Below are positions 7,829 through 15,967 of a stretch of 21,549 nucleotides of DNA, one piece after another. The DNA is taken from the NCBI GenBank assembly GCA_004557825.1, contig SFFL01000031.1:1-21549 (forward strand), read 5' to 3'. The stretch comes from Bacteroidales bacterium. GTDB lineage: Bacteria > Bacteroidota > Bacteroidia > Bacteroidales > Muribaculaceae. Below the pieces are notes generated by a model. The model had not been told where the DNA came from. It saw nothing but the letters and a program-made list of their open reading frames with translations, and searched no databases. A program made the translations under genes and the position numbers. How positions within the stretch are numbered: position 1 is the first letter of the stretch; each line of letters begins with the position of its first letter.

Positions 7829-8575
7829 ATGAAAGCTCTCAATTGCACTTTGGCCGCACTGCTGATGGCGACAGCTTCGACCGCCGTCTCGGCTCAATCG
7901 ACATATATGTTTGACAATCCCGACAACCGCGAATACTTCGGTGTGCGCGTGGGGCTTAACGTAACCTCCGCAGCCAACGGCGGCGCTATGTACAGCAACA
8001 AGCCCGGCTTCGAAGCGGGAGCCGTCTACAATATGCCGCTCTGGAAGAATCTCTATTTCGAACCGGGGCTGTCGATTTTCTACAACGCTTTCGGCACAGT
8101 GAGCTACGACACTTATGAAGCACCACTGCCACTGCCCGACGGCACATTCACCACAACCGAACGTCTGTTTCAGATTGACGGCTCGATACGCAACTTCGGT
8201 TTCCGCATCCCGCTCACCGTGGGCTACCACTTCGACTTCTCTGAGGACCTGAAAGTCCACGTCTTCACCGGGCCGCAGCTCAATCTCAGCCTCGTAGCAC
8301 GCTACCACCAGGATGGTATGATTACCCCCGATGACGAACAGATTGTCGGCGGCTCCAAAAGCATCTTCGGCACCGGCGGCTTCAAGCACGTCGACCTGCA
8401 GTGGACCTTCGGCGTAGGCGTCACCTACCAGCGCTACTATATGAGCGTGGGCGGCGCAGTAGGCTGCACCAAGATGAAGTCAGCCTCCTCAGCCATCATC
8501 TCCGACTACGCACTGACTCTTGGCCGCGACGTCCGCCGCAACATATTCACCCTCACCCTGGGCTACAACTTCTAA
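7829..8575 (+). CDS. Outer-membrane beta-barrel protein (PorT/OMP_b-brl_2-like)
   Basis: A 248-residue barrel with a signal peptide (1-22, ending VSAQ). It opens with a YFGVRVGLN strand, contains a PGFEAGAVYNMPL...YFEPGLSIFYN hairpin and an RIPLTVGYHF strand, and ends in TLTLGYNF with C-terminal Phe. This is typical of the porin-family/OMP_b-brl_2 group of small 8-10 strand barrels. It is not close to the paralogous pair upstream. The 100-base gap after the lipoprotein gene shows no hairpin, so read-through from the operon is possible. A strong terminator follows at 8615. The ligand or role is unknown. Confidence 0.8.
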   Translation: MKALNCTLAALLMATASTAVSAQSTYMFDNPDNREYFGVRVGLNVTSAANGGAMYSNKPGFEAGAVYNMPLWKNLYFEPGLSIFYNAFGTVSYDTYEAPLPLPDGTFTTTERLFQIDGSIRNFGFRIPLTVGYHFDFSEDLKVHVFTGPQLNLSLVARYHQDGMITPDDEQIVGGSKSIFGTGGFKHVDLQWTFGVGVTYQRYYMSVGGAVGCTKMKSASSAIISDYALTLGRDVRRNIFTLTLGYNF

Positions 8576-8614
8576 TCCCCCCAGGGCTGCCCTAAAGCCG
8601 CCCCCTAATGCCTC

Positions 8615-8660
8615 AAAAAGCGCCCCCGCCGAGACAATATTCCAGGCGGGGGCGCTTTTT
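8615..8660. terminator. Bidirectional intrinsic terminator
   Basis: Perfect 16-base arms (8615-8630 and 8645-8660) enclose a 14-base loop. The GC core is flanked by five A on the left and five T on the right, so it can end the OMP transcript on the plus strand and the uvrA transcript on the minus strand. For uvrA this would leave a 3' untranslated region of roughly 300 bases containing the repeats at 8683-8909. Confidence 0.9.
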
Positions 8661-8664
8661 ATCT

Positions 8665-8728
8665 GATAAATCGTATATGCCGCCTTATTATAAAAATTAT
8701 AAGATTTATACGTCTTATACGATTTATC
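8665..8728. repeat. AT-rich 9-bp-period tract with 13-bp inverted ends
   Basis: Five consecutive 9-mers each end in TTAT (8683-8691, 8692-8700, 8701-8709, 8710-8718, 8719-8727). A perfect 13-base inverted repeat (8665-8677 and 8716-8728, GATAAATCGTATA and its complement) encloses most of the tract. It has no coding potential. An imperfect stem-loop (8726-8737 with 8751-8761) lies immediately to the right. Confidence 0.7.
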
Positions 8729-8778
8729 CTCTTAAGAGAGGAAGGTGTCTTCTTAGGGGATAACTCATTAGCGTGTGA

Positions 8779-8909
8779 GGGCGCGATATATCGCGGCCGC
8801 ACACGGATGGTCAATTCCCGGCTGGCTATGCAATGCGGGCAAGGGCTTGCGGGCTACGCAATGCGGGCAAGGAACTGGCTACGCAATGCGGCCGCGATGT
8901 ATCGCGCCC
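8779..8909. repeat. Palindromic REP/MITE-like element
   Basis: Two 23-base arms (8779-8801 and 8887-8909) are inverted copies with a single mismatch. Each arm contains its own palindrome, perfect in the left arm (CGCGATATATCGCG). Between them, a unit beginning GGCTAYGCAATGCGG occurs three times (8824, 8852, 8877), the first two continuing for 21 bases. No target-site duplication is visible. A short open frame across it (8775-9038, plus) is explained by the repeat and is not a gene. Confidence 0.72.
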
Positions 8910-8955
8910 CTACCGCTGCCGAGAACCGTTGAGAGACTCGATGACGGGCCTGGTA

Positions 8956-11799
8956 TTAGCGGGGAAGCTCGGAGCGGAGGAAGGGGGCGGTGGGGGAATC
9001 GGTGGCGGCGACTTCCTCGGGAGTACCGCTGGCAATGATGCGGCCACCGTTGCGGCCGCCATCTGGACCCATATCCACGATATAGTCGGCCGACTTCACC
9101 ACGTCGAGATTGTGCTCAATTACAAGCACGGTGTTGCCGCGCTCCACCAGGCGGTTAAGCACCTCCAAAAGCGTTTTTATATCCTCGAAATGGAGGCCGG
9201 TGGTGGGTTCGTCGAGGATAAATAGCGTGCGGCCGGTATCACGTTTTGCCAGCTCTGCAGCCAGCTTCACGCGCTGGTTTTCACCGCCGGAGAGGGTCGA
9301 GGAGGGCTGACCGAGCTTGATGTAACCCAGCCCCACATCCTTCAGCACCTTCAGTTTCTTGAGAATAGATGGCTGGAATTCAAAGAATTCAACAGCCTGA
9401 TTAATAGTCATATCCAGCACGTCGGCAATCGATTTCCCTTTGAAACGCACCTCAAGCGTCTCGCGGTTGTACCGGCGGCCGCCGCACTCTTCGCACGGCA
9501 CCAGCACGTCGGGCAGGAAGTTCATCTCGATGGTGCGGTAGCCGTTGCCCTTGCATGTTTCGCATCGGCCACCCGATACATTGAAGGAGAAGCGCCCCGG
9601 CTTGTAGCCACGGATTTTCGCCTCCGGAAGGTTCACGAACAGCGAACGGATGTCGGAGAACACCCCGGTGTATGTGGCGGGGTTGGAGCGCGGAGTGCGC
9701 CCCAGCGGCGTCTGATCGACCGTCACCACCTTATCCACATTTTCCAGGCCGAGGATTTCGCGATACGGGAGCGGTTCGGTCTGCGAACGGTAGAATTTCT
9801 GCGACAGAATCGGCTGCAGGGTGCCGTTGACGAGCGAGGACTTTCCGCTGCCCGACACGCCGCAAACGCAGGTGAATGTGCCAAGCGGCAGTGTAAAATT
9901 CACATTCTGCAGATTGTGACCGGTGCAGCCGAGCAATTGCAGCGACTTGCCGTTGCCCTTGCGGCGAACCTCCGGCACGGCAATCTGGCGGGTGCCGTTG
10001 AGATATCCGGCGGTAAGAGTGTCGGTTTTCAGCATCTCCTCGGGCGTACCCTGGAACACTACCCTACCCCCTTTTCGTCCGGCCAGCGGACCGATGTCCA
10101 CGATGTAGTCGGCCTCAAGCATAATATCCTTGTCGTGCTCCACCACGATGATGGAATTGCGGGCGTCGCGCAGGCGCTTCAGCGACTCAATCAGCCGGTG
10201 ATTGTCGCGCTGATGCAGCCCGATGGATGGCTCGTCGAGGATATACAGCACATTCACCAGCTCCGAGCCAAGCTGCGTGGCCAGCCGGATGCGCTGACTC
10301 TCGCCGCCCGACAGCGTGGCCGATGCGCGGTTGAGCTGCAGATAGCCCAGCCCCACATCCACAAGGAAGCTCAATCGGGAGTGTATCTCCTTGATAATCT
10401 CCGACGCGATAATTTTCTGCTTGCTGTCGAGCTTATCGAGGATATGCTCCGACCATTCAAGGAGTTCGGAGATGTCGAGCCGCGAAAGCTCGGCAATGTT
10501 CTTGTCGCCGATAAAGAAGCTCAGAGCCTCGCGATTAAGGCGGTCGCCATGACATTCGGGGCACACCTGACGCGAGAAGAACTGGCCGCTCCAGCGTTGC
10601 GCGGCTGAGGAGGCGTCGTCGGCCTGCTGCATTTCTATGTATTTCAGCAAACCGTCGTAAGAAGCAAAATAGTTGGAGATGGAGCTGCCCTCCGAGCGCA
10701 CGTTCAGCGGTTCCGACGTACCATTGAGGATTTCGTCGAGAGCCTCGGCGGGGAGATCGCGCAGAGGGGTCTTGAGCGTGGCGCCATATTTCTCGCAGAT
10801 GGCCTGCACCTGCCAGAAAATCATCGAGTTGGTGTATTTTCCAAGCGGCGCAATGCCACCGGCGTAGATCGAGAGCGAGTCATCAGGAATCACCTTCTCG
10901 CGGTCGATGATGTTGACGGTGCCCAAGCCCTTGCAGCAGGGGCAGGCGCCCAGCGGAGAATTGAACGAGAAATTATGGGGTGCCGGTTCGCGATACGACA
11001 GGCCGCTCACGGGGTCCATCAGCGACTGTGAATAGTGGCGCACCTCGCCGGTGGCGACATCGCAGACCATCATCTGCTTATCCCCCTGGCGGAGGGTTTT
11101 CTCCACCGAGTCGAGCAACCGCTTCTCATCCTTGACATTGACCTTTAGCTTATCGACCACAAGCTCAATGGAGTGATTGCGGTAGCGGTCGACCTTCATA
11201 CCGGGGGTAAGCTCGCGCATCTCGCCGTCGACACGCACATTCAGAAAACCCTTCTTCATCAGATTCTCAAAGAGATCCTTGTAGTGCCCCTTGCGGTTGG
11301 TCACCAGCGGAGCGAGAAGGTAGATTTTCTTCCCGTCGTAGCGGTCGAGAATCAGGCTGACGATTTTTTCGGGAGAATATTTCACCATCAGTTCGCCCGA
11401 CAGGTAACTGCGGGCCACACCGGCGCGCGCATACAGCAGACGCAGGTAATCGTAGACCTCAGTGGTGGTGCCGATGGTGCTTCGCGGGTTGCGGTTGATG
11501 GTCTTCTGCTCGATGGCAATCACGGGGGAAAGGCCCGAGATATGGTCTACCTGCGGGCGCTCCAGATTGCCGAGCATATTACGGGCATAGGAGGAGAATG
11601 TCTCGATATAGCGGCGCTGGCCTTCGGCAAAAATCGTGTCGAAAGCGAGCGACGACTTCCCCGAACCGCTCAGTCCGGTAATCACCGTGAGAGTGCCGTG
11701 AGGAATCGACACATCTATATGTTTCAGATTATTGACCGAAGCCCCGATTACGGAAAGTTCACCGGGCAGAGTCGGCGCAAGTTTATTTTGATTCATCAT
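8956..11799 (-). CDS. uvrA: Excinuclease ABC subunit A
   Basis: A 947-residue UvrA of normal length, the damage-sensing ATPase of nucleotide excision repair that loads UvrB at lesions. The first ABC module has Walker A GLSGSGKSS at 42-50, signature LSGGESQ at 496-502 and Walker B YILDEP at 519-524. The second has Walker A GVSGSGKSS at 647-655, signature LSGGENQ at 835-841 and Walker B FILDEP near 859-864. The insertion-domain zinc site is C286/C289 with C413/C416. The zinc finger near the second signature is C745-x2-C748-x19-C768-x2-C771. All expected residues are present. Two adjacent ATG codons open the frame; I used the first. It follows the T9SS-type gene by 160 bases that contain a hairpin and a promoter box, so it is probably transcribed separately. 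Confidence 0.97.
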   Translation of the reverse strand: MMNQNKLAPTLPGELSVIGASVNNLKHIDVSIPHGTLTVITGLSGSGKSSLAFDTIFAEGQRRYIETFSSYARNMLGNLERPQVDHISGLSPVIAIEQKTINRNPRSTIGTTTEVYDYLRLLYARAGVARSYLSGELMVKYSPEKIVSLILDRYDGKKIYLLAPLVTNRKGHYKDLFENLMKKGFLNVRVDGEMRELTPGMKVDRYRNHSIELVVDKLKVNVKDEKRLLDSVEKTLRQGDKQMMVCDVATGEVRHYSQSLMDPVSGLSYREPAPHNFSFNSPLGACPCCKGLGTVNIIDREKVIPDDSLSIYAGGIAPLGKYTNSMIFWQVQAICEKYGATLKTPLRDLPAEALDEILNGTSEPLNVRSEGSSISNYFASYDGLLKYIEMQQADDASSAAQRWSGQFFSRQVCPECHGDRLNREALSFFIGDKNIAELSRLDISELLEWSEHILDKLDSKQKIIASEIIKEIHSRLSFLVDVGLGYLQLNRASATLSGGESQRIRLATQLGSELVNVLYILDEPSIGLHQRDNHRLIESLKRLRDARNSIIVVEHDKDIMLEADYIVDIGPLAGRKGGRVVFQGTPEEMLKTDTLTAGYLNGTRQIAVPEVRRKGNGKSLQLLGCTGHNLQNVNFTLPLGTFTCVCGVSGSGKSSLVNGTLQPILSQKFYRSQTEPLPYREILGLENVDKVVTVDQTPLGRTPRSNPATYTGVFSDIRSLFVNLPEAKIRGYKPGRFSFNVSGGRCETCKGNGYRTIEMNFLPDVLVPCEECGGRRYNRETLEVRFKGKSIADVLDMTINQAVEFFEFQPSILKKLKVLKDVGLGYIKLGQPSSTLSGGENQRVKLAAELAKRDTGRTLFILDEPTTGLHFEDIKTLLEVLNRLVERGNTVLVIEHNLDVVKSADYIVDMGPDGGRNGGRIIASGTPEEVAATDSPTAPFLRSELPR

Positions 11800-11856
11800 T
11801 AAACGTCAGAGAGTGGAGAGGGCCGATGCCGCACAGTGCGCACCGCCGTAGATATA

Positions 11857-11864
11857 CAAACGTA
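11857..11864 (-). promoter_or_regulatory. Candidate -7 box of uvrA
   Basis: On the minus strand this reads TACGTTTG, a perfect TAnnTTTG, 58 bases before the uvrA ATG. No clear TTTG -33 element lies at the expected distance. It overlaps the foot of the upstream hairpin. Confidence 0.4.
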
Positions 11865-11914
11865 AAACTCCGAGATTTATTGCACCGCGGAAGTGCCATA
11901 AATCTCAGCGTTTT
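11864..11914 (-). terminator. Hairpin after the T9SS-type gene
   Basis: Arms GAGATTTAT (11872-11880) and ATAAATCTC (11898-11906) pair perfectly. After a 3-base internal mismatch they extend to AAAAC (11864-11868) with GTTTT (11910-11914). The transcript of the gene ending at 11960 would finish with the U-run on the far side of the stem. A plausible Rho-independent terminator, but its core is AT-rich. Confidence 0.5.
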
Positions 11915-11959
11915 GATATATGGCGCAGAGGGGAATCTATAGCGTGGTGGAGGTGCTGT

Positions 11960-13327
11960 TTACTGCAACGATGAGGCGCCGGTCTCGGTGTTGAGATGCA
12001 GGATGTTGATGTCGCCCGACAGATTGTAGCTCTTGCCGTCGGCTCCTTCCGCTTTTATCACATAGAAGAACACGCCCGACTTGACAAGCTTGCCGTTGTA
12101 GCGTCCGTCCCATCCCTGCGAGGGGTCGGTTAGGTGCGCCACTTCCACACCCCAGCGGTTGAAGATGTGGCAGTCGAAGCTTACGATGGATTTATACGAC
12201 ACTTTCCATTCGTCGTTGCTCCCTTCCGACGAACCGGGGGAGAAGGCGTTGGGGCATTCCAGCCGCGACTCGCCTACGTTCACCACATACGTTTCGGAGG
12301 TCCAGGTGCATTCGCCGGAGTCGTCGCCGCAGACAAAGCGCACGTAGGTGGTGCCATACTGGGTGAACACACGCTGCGCCACAAAGTCGTTGACCCTCAT
12401 ATCTATCACGTCGAAGGCGGGGTCGAGGGCAAACTGCCATTCGTGGTAGATGGCGTCGTCTGTGGCTGTTGCCTCAAAGAGGATTTCTACGGGTGCCGAC
12501 CCGCCGAGTGTGAGTCCTGAGCTACCATCCGAGGTGTCTTTCTGCTCATTGTCGACCTGACGGCCGGTCTGGGTAGCAGAGGTATGCGCCTCAACGGCAC
12601 GCGGCTGATAGGTGGATGTCTGCACGGTTTTGCCACCGCCCCAGGTCTGCTGGAAGCGGTCGCCGGTCAGAAGAAATTCGGTGGAACAGAGAGGCGCCGG
12701 CACATGGATTTCGCTCGAAAGGTATTCTATCTCCTCGCTGGCCGTGGAAGGGTCATAGGTGTTTGTTTCCTCATTGAAAGTGAGGGTGTTGTATTCAAGA
12801 TGAAGCCCGCGTGAGAGCGTGCGGCCCACGCCGTTGACAGTGTAATAGGTTATGCGGTCGGCCGTGCCATCGACAGTGAGAGCAGCGGTGAGGCAATCCT
12901 GCTCCGGAGCAATGGCTATCGAATTCAGGCGGCAGGGATGGTTGGCGTAATTCACCACCCAGAAGCAGGTGCGGCGGTCTCCTTCGTCCACGATATAACC
13001 CATATCGTCGGAGGTAAGCGCTACCGACGACACATTTCCCACGCGTGTGGAGGGGATGTCCTGCGCGTAGCCGCCACCGAGATTGCTGAAGCGCATCCAC
13101 TTCACCGTTGACGATGCCGAAGCAGCTGTGTAATTGATGGTTACACCGGCGGTATTGCTCAGCACATAAACGGCCGAAAGTCCGGTAGAACTTTCGGGAT
13201 TGTCGATAACGGGTGCGGCAGCGTTGCCGGTGAAACTCACCTGCGCCTCAGCAGCGATGCCCGGGAGCATCAAGGCCAGCATCAGCGCCAACACGCGGCA
13301 TAATATTTTTGGAAAAGAGAATTGCAT
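11960..13327 (-). CDS. Secreted protein with T9SS type B (gliding-motility C-terminal) sorting domain
   Basis: A 455-residue secreted protein. Residues 1-29 are a signal peptide ending AEAQ. The middle is a set of beta-rich, Thr/Ser-rich segments, including an Ig/PKD-like stretch at about 270-357 (HEWQFALDP...TTYVRFVC...CTWTSETYVV). The last 98 residues (from 358) match the CHU_C/type B C-terminal domain: CPNAFSPGSSEGSNDEWKV, IFNRWG, GWDGRYNGK, and a closing GVFFYVIKAE...GDINIL. In the family this domain directs export by the type IX secretion system and cell-surface attachment. No T9SS component is encoded nearby, and no enzyme domain is recognised. It lies 104 bases downstream of menF with a perfect -7 box just before it, so it may have its own promoter. 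Confidence 0.85.
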   Translation of the reverse strand: MQFSFPKILCRVLALMLALMLPGIAAEAQVSFTGNAAAPVIDNPESSTGLSAVYVLSNTAGVTINYTAASASSTVKWMRFSNLGGGYAQDIPSTRVGNVSSVALTSDDMGYIVDEGDRRTCFWVVNYANHPCRLNSIAIAPEQDCLTAALTVDGTADRITYYTVNGVGRTLSRGLHLEYNTLTFNEETNTYDPSTASEEIEYLSSEIHVPAPLCSTEFLLTGDRFQQTWGGGKTVQTSTYQPRAVEAHTSATQTGRQVDNEQKDTSDGSSGLTLGGSAPVEILFEATATDDAIYHEWQFALDPAFDVIDMRVNDFVAQRVFTQYGTTYVRFVCGDDSGECTWTSETYVVNVGESRLECPNAFSPGSSEGSNDEWKVSYKSIVSFDCHIFNRWGVEVAHLTDPSQGWDGRYNGKLVKSGVFFYVIKAEGADGKSYNLSGDINILHLNTETGASSLQ

Positions 13328-13341
13328 ATTCAGGTTTTCTG

Positions 13342-13349
13342 CAAAGATA
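13342..13349 (-). promoter_or_regulatory. Candidate -7 box of the T9SS-type gene
   Basis: On the minus strand it reads TATCTTTG, a perfect TAnnTTTG, only 14 bases upstream of the ATG at 13327. That would give a very short leader. No matching -33 TTTG is visible, so the call is tentative. Confidence 0.35.
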
Positions 13350-13431
13350 GCACAAATTTCCGGGATATTCAGAACCGACGGAATAATATATGTTAAGAGC
13401 CGGCTCAGCGCTCATCAGGAATGTTCTACGT

Positions 13432-14607
13432 TCATTGCTCCACGGCGGAAAGGATGCCCAACAGCGCCGAAGCCTTGTCGGCCGTCTCGGTATATTCGCT
13501 TTCAGGGTCGGACTGGCCGGTGATACCGCCACCGGCATATAGCTCGAAACGGCCTGTGTCGTCGAGAGCAATTTGTGCGCAACGCAGATTCACAAACGCA
13601 TCAAGTCTATGCCCGTCGCGCAAAGCCAGATAACCGCCATAACAACCGCGACAATGCAGTTCGTGGCGCTCAATGTCGGCGATGGCATCGGCGGTGGGCG
13701 TGCCGCACAGCGCAGGCGTGGGATTAATGGCGTCGAGCAGCGCAGCCGACACACCGGCGGCATCGTCCGTGCCGAGGCGTCCGGCCACACGGCAGCACAG
13801 ATGCTCGATGGCACCGTAACGCACGGTAAACGGTTCGGTTATAGCCACATCCGTAGATTTTGCCGCCGCAAGTTTTTCGCGGAAGAAATCCACCACGAAG
13901 CGGTTTTCGCGCAGATTTTTCTCGTCCCAGGGGGCATCAGAGGCATCGGCCTTGCGTGTACCGGCCAAGGCCATTGTAGAGAAGCTATTTTGCAGATAAT
14001 CCACGCTCAGGAGCGTCTCGGGCGATGCTCCAAGCCAGCAGCCCGTCTGCGGTGTATAATAAAGAAAACAGAAAGCATCAGGGAAAGCAGCGAACAGCCG
14101 TTGTGCGGCATCGACGATGTCGAGCCGGGGATTGCACCCGGCAATCACACGCGAATAAACTGTTTTCCCCTTTCGGGCAGCGCAACTCTCAATCACCGCC
14201 GCCACCTCCTGCAGATACCGTTCGCGCGATATTTCCGGCTGCGTCTCATATTCCAAAGCTTCGCAGGCCTTCACCTCGCCGCCCAAAGCCTCGCCGGCAA
14301 AAGCTTCGCAGCAAGCCTTCTCGGCGGCCACAGCGGCATCAACCGCCGGGAGCGAAATCCGGTCAGCGAATTTTCCCAGCCAAGGCACAATCTCAAAGCA
14401 CCCTCCCTCAGCAGCGATAGTCGAATTAGTCTTATTAGTCCAATTAGGCTTATTGGACCAATTAGTCTTATTAGGCCAATTGGGCTTAGCTGCGGCGAAG
14501 AGCCGCAGACGGCTCTCGCCGGGGAAGCAGCAGAGCGCAAATGGGCGCAGCTGTGCAAGCGCTTGCCTGCAGAATGTCCACTGGCTATCTTGCTCCGGCG
14601 CGCTCAT
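13432..14607 (-). CDS. menF: Isochorismate synthase (chorismate-binding enzyme)
   Basis: A 391-residue chorismate-utilising enzyme, most likely converting chorismate to isochorismate for menaquinone synthesis. The C-terminal chorismate-binding domain is intact: GKTVYSR with candidate base K148, FLYYTPQTGCWLGASPETLL near 181-200, AGTRKA then RENRFVVDF with E234, NPTPALCGTP at 295-304, RGCYGGY at 320-326, and a late YAGGGITGQSDPESE. An NPTPAxxGxP motif and the lack of a neighbouring glutamine amidotransferase favour MenF over aminodeoxychorismate synthase, but sequence alone does not exclude the latter. No other men gene is in the window. The ATG overlaps the rimO stop (ATGA), so translation is coupled. 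Residues 41-61 are an Asn/Trp/Lys repeat foreign to the family. Confidence 0.82.
   Translation of the reverse strand: MSAPEQDSQWTFCRQALAQLRPFALCCFPGESRLRLFAAAKPNWPNKTNWSNKPNWTNKTNSTIAAEGGCFEIVPWLGKFADRISLPAVDAAVAAEKACCEAFAGEALGGEVKACEALEYETQPEISRERYLQEVAAVIESCAARKGKTVYSRVIAGCNPRLDIVDAAQRLFAAFPDAFCFLYYTPQTGCWLGASPETLLSVDYLQNSFSTMALAGTRKADASDAPWDEKNLRENRFVVDFFREKLAAAKSTDVAITEPFTVRYGAIEHLCCRVAGRLGTDDAAGVSAALLDAINPTPALCGTPTADAIADIERHELHCRGCYGGYLALRDGHRLDAFVNLRCAQIALDDTGRFELYAGGGITGQSDPESEYTETADKASALLGILSAVEQ
14424..14487 (-). repeat. In-frame 18-bp minisatellite inside menF
   Basis: There are three full units (14424-14441, 14442-14459, 14460-14477) and a 10-base partial (14478-14487) of consensus AATTAGTCTTATTAGTCC on the plus strand. 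Each unit is two diverged 9-base halves. On the coding strand it encodes Lys/Asn/Trp-rich hexapeptides (pattern NWxNKx). Because 18 bases equal six codons, any copy number stays in frame. AT content contrasts sharply with the flanking coding sequence. Confidence 0.92.
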
Positions 14608-15929
14608 TTCGCATACACATCTTTGTCGGAAAGCGCCTCCCCTATCAGTTCGAATGGTAGCGCCCGGGTGATTTTCACCGGGTAGATGCCGCCCACCTGC
14701 AGCGGAAGGGTCTTTTTCACAAGCACTTCAGGGTCGACCTCCGGCGAATCATATTCCGTGCGACCGATATAGTAATCCTCCTCTTCCGAGTCGATAATCA
14801 CATCGAAGGTTTTGCCTGTCTTCTCCTGCTGCAGCTCCATCGAGATATCCTCCTGCAGCGCCATCAGCCGGTTCAGACGATCCTCCTTCACCTCCAGGGG
14901 CACATTGTCGGGGAGGTTCAGCGCGGCGTAGGTACCTTCCTCCTCGCTATAGGCAAAGGCGCCCATACGCTCGAAGCGCTGCTCGCGCACAAAGTCCATA
15001 AGCTGGAGGAAGTCCTCCTCGGTCTCCCCCGGGAAACCCACCATCAGCGTGGTGCGGATATGTATGCCGGGCACCGCCTTGCGGATTTCAGCGAGCAAAC
15101 GGCGCGTTTCCTCAGCCGTGATGTGGCGGCGCATCGCCGTGAGCATATTGTCGGAGATATGCTGCAGGGCTATGTCGAGATAATTGCACACATTTTTATG
15201 CCGGGCCATCACCGGGAGTGTATCGTAGGGGAATTCCGCCGGATAGGCATAGTGCAGCCTGATGCGGTCAACCCCCTCAATCCCGGCCAACCGCTCCACA
15301 AGGGGCGCCAGCGACAGTTTGCCGTACAGATCGCGGCCATAGCTGGAGAGGTCCTGCGCTATGATGTTGAACTCCCTGACGCCACGCTCCACCAGGCTCT
15401 TCACTTCCTGCTCTATCTCCTCGATCGGGCGCGAATGATGGCGCCCGGTGATGAGCGGAATGGCGCAGAAGGCGCAGAAGCGGTTGCATCCCTCCGAAAT
15501 CTTCACGTAAGCGTGATGCGAGGGGGTGGTGACGGTGCGCTCATACGGGCGCTCGGTATGATTGCTTTTGCGAAGGTCGTCGACGAGGCCGGTCCAGTCA
15601 TATTTGCCGTACCAGCGGTCAACCTCCGGAATTTCGGCAGGCAGTTCCTTCCGATAACGCTCCGAAAGGCAGCCCATTACATACAGTTCCCGCAATTCGC
15701 CGCGCTCCTTGGCTCCGGCAAACTCCAGGATGGTGTTGACCGATTCCTCTTTGGCATCGCCGATGAATCCGCAGGTGTTCACCACCACGATATCGGTGGG
15801 TTCGTCAGTCTGATGGTAAGCCTCGAATCCGGCATCGGAAAGCATCCGGAGCACCCGCTCGGAATCGACAAGATTCTTCGAGCACCCGAGCGTAACGACA
15901 TTGACCGAAATCTTCCCGGTCTTATTCAT
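14604..15929 (-). CDS. rimO: Ribosomal protein uS12 methylthiotransferase RimO
   Basis: A radical-SAM methylthiotransferase that adds a methylthio group to the conserved aspartate of ribosomal protein S12. From the ATG at 15929 it is 441 residues. The N-terminal UPF0004 domain holds the first cluster cysteines C16 (TLGCSKN), C53 (NTCGF) and C87 (MGCLSER). The radical-SAM motif is C148-x3-C152-x2-C155, followed by PLITGRHHSRP, which separates RimO from MiaB. A TRAM domain occupies the last ~70 residues and recognises the S12 substrate. An in-frame GTG at 15941 would add four residues; the ATG fits the family better. It starts 38 bases after ftsY and overlaps menF by four bases, so all three are likely one transcript. 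Confidence 0.95.
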   Translation of the reverse strand: MNKTGKISVNVVTLGCSKNLVDSERVLRMLSDAGFEAYHQTDEPTDIVVVNTCGFIGDAKEESVNTILEFAGAKERGELRELYVMGCLSERYRKELPAEIPEVDRWYGKYDWTGLVDDLRKSNHTERPYERTVTTPSHHAYVKISEGCNRFCAFCAIPLITGRHHSRPIEEIEQEVKSLVERGVREFNIIAQDLSSYGRDLYGKLSLAPLVERLAGIEGVDRIRLHYAYPAEFPYDTLPVMARHKNVCNYLDIALQHISDNMLTAMRRHITAEETRRLLAEIRKAVPGIHIRTTLMVGFPGETEEDFLQLMDFVREQRFERMGAFAYSEEEGTYAALNLPDNVPLEVKEDRLNRLMALQEDISMELQQEKTGKTFDVIIDSEEEDYYIGRTEYDSPEVDPEVLVKKTLPLQVGGIYPVKITRALPFELIGEALSDKDVYAK

Positions 15930-15967
15930 ATTGTTCTTCACGATTTCTGTACTTACGATTTCCGGGC

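Larger units (their letters stand above)
8576..8955. other. 380-base gene-free interval between the OMP gene and uvrA
   Basis: This stretch between converging genes holds, in order, the terminator at 8615-8660, the 9-bp-period tract at 8665-8728, an imperfect hairpin at 8726-8761 and the palindromic element at 8779-8909. About 45 bases of unremarkable sequence precede the uvrA stop codon. I see no tRNA-like or other recognisable RNA gene. Confidence 0.7.

Noticed and set aside
8775..9038. Short plus-strand open frames over the uvrA 3' region (87 and 130 codons)
   Set aside because: They are created by the palindromic repeat and by the antisense of uvrA. They have no family resemblance or start signals.
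13432..14607. Aminodeoxychorismate or anthranilate synthase instead of isochorismate synthase
   Set aside because: There is no glutamine amidotransferase neighbour, and the NPTPAxxGTP motif and short N-terminus fit MenF better. Not fully excluded.
13573..14685. 370-codon plus-strand open frame opposite menF
   Set aside because: The minus strand encodes all chorismate-enzyme motifs; the plus frame matches no known family.
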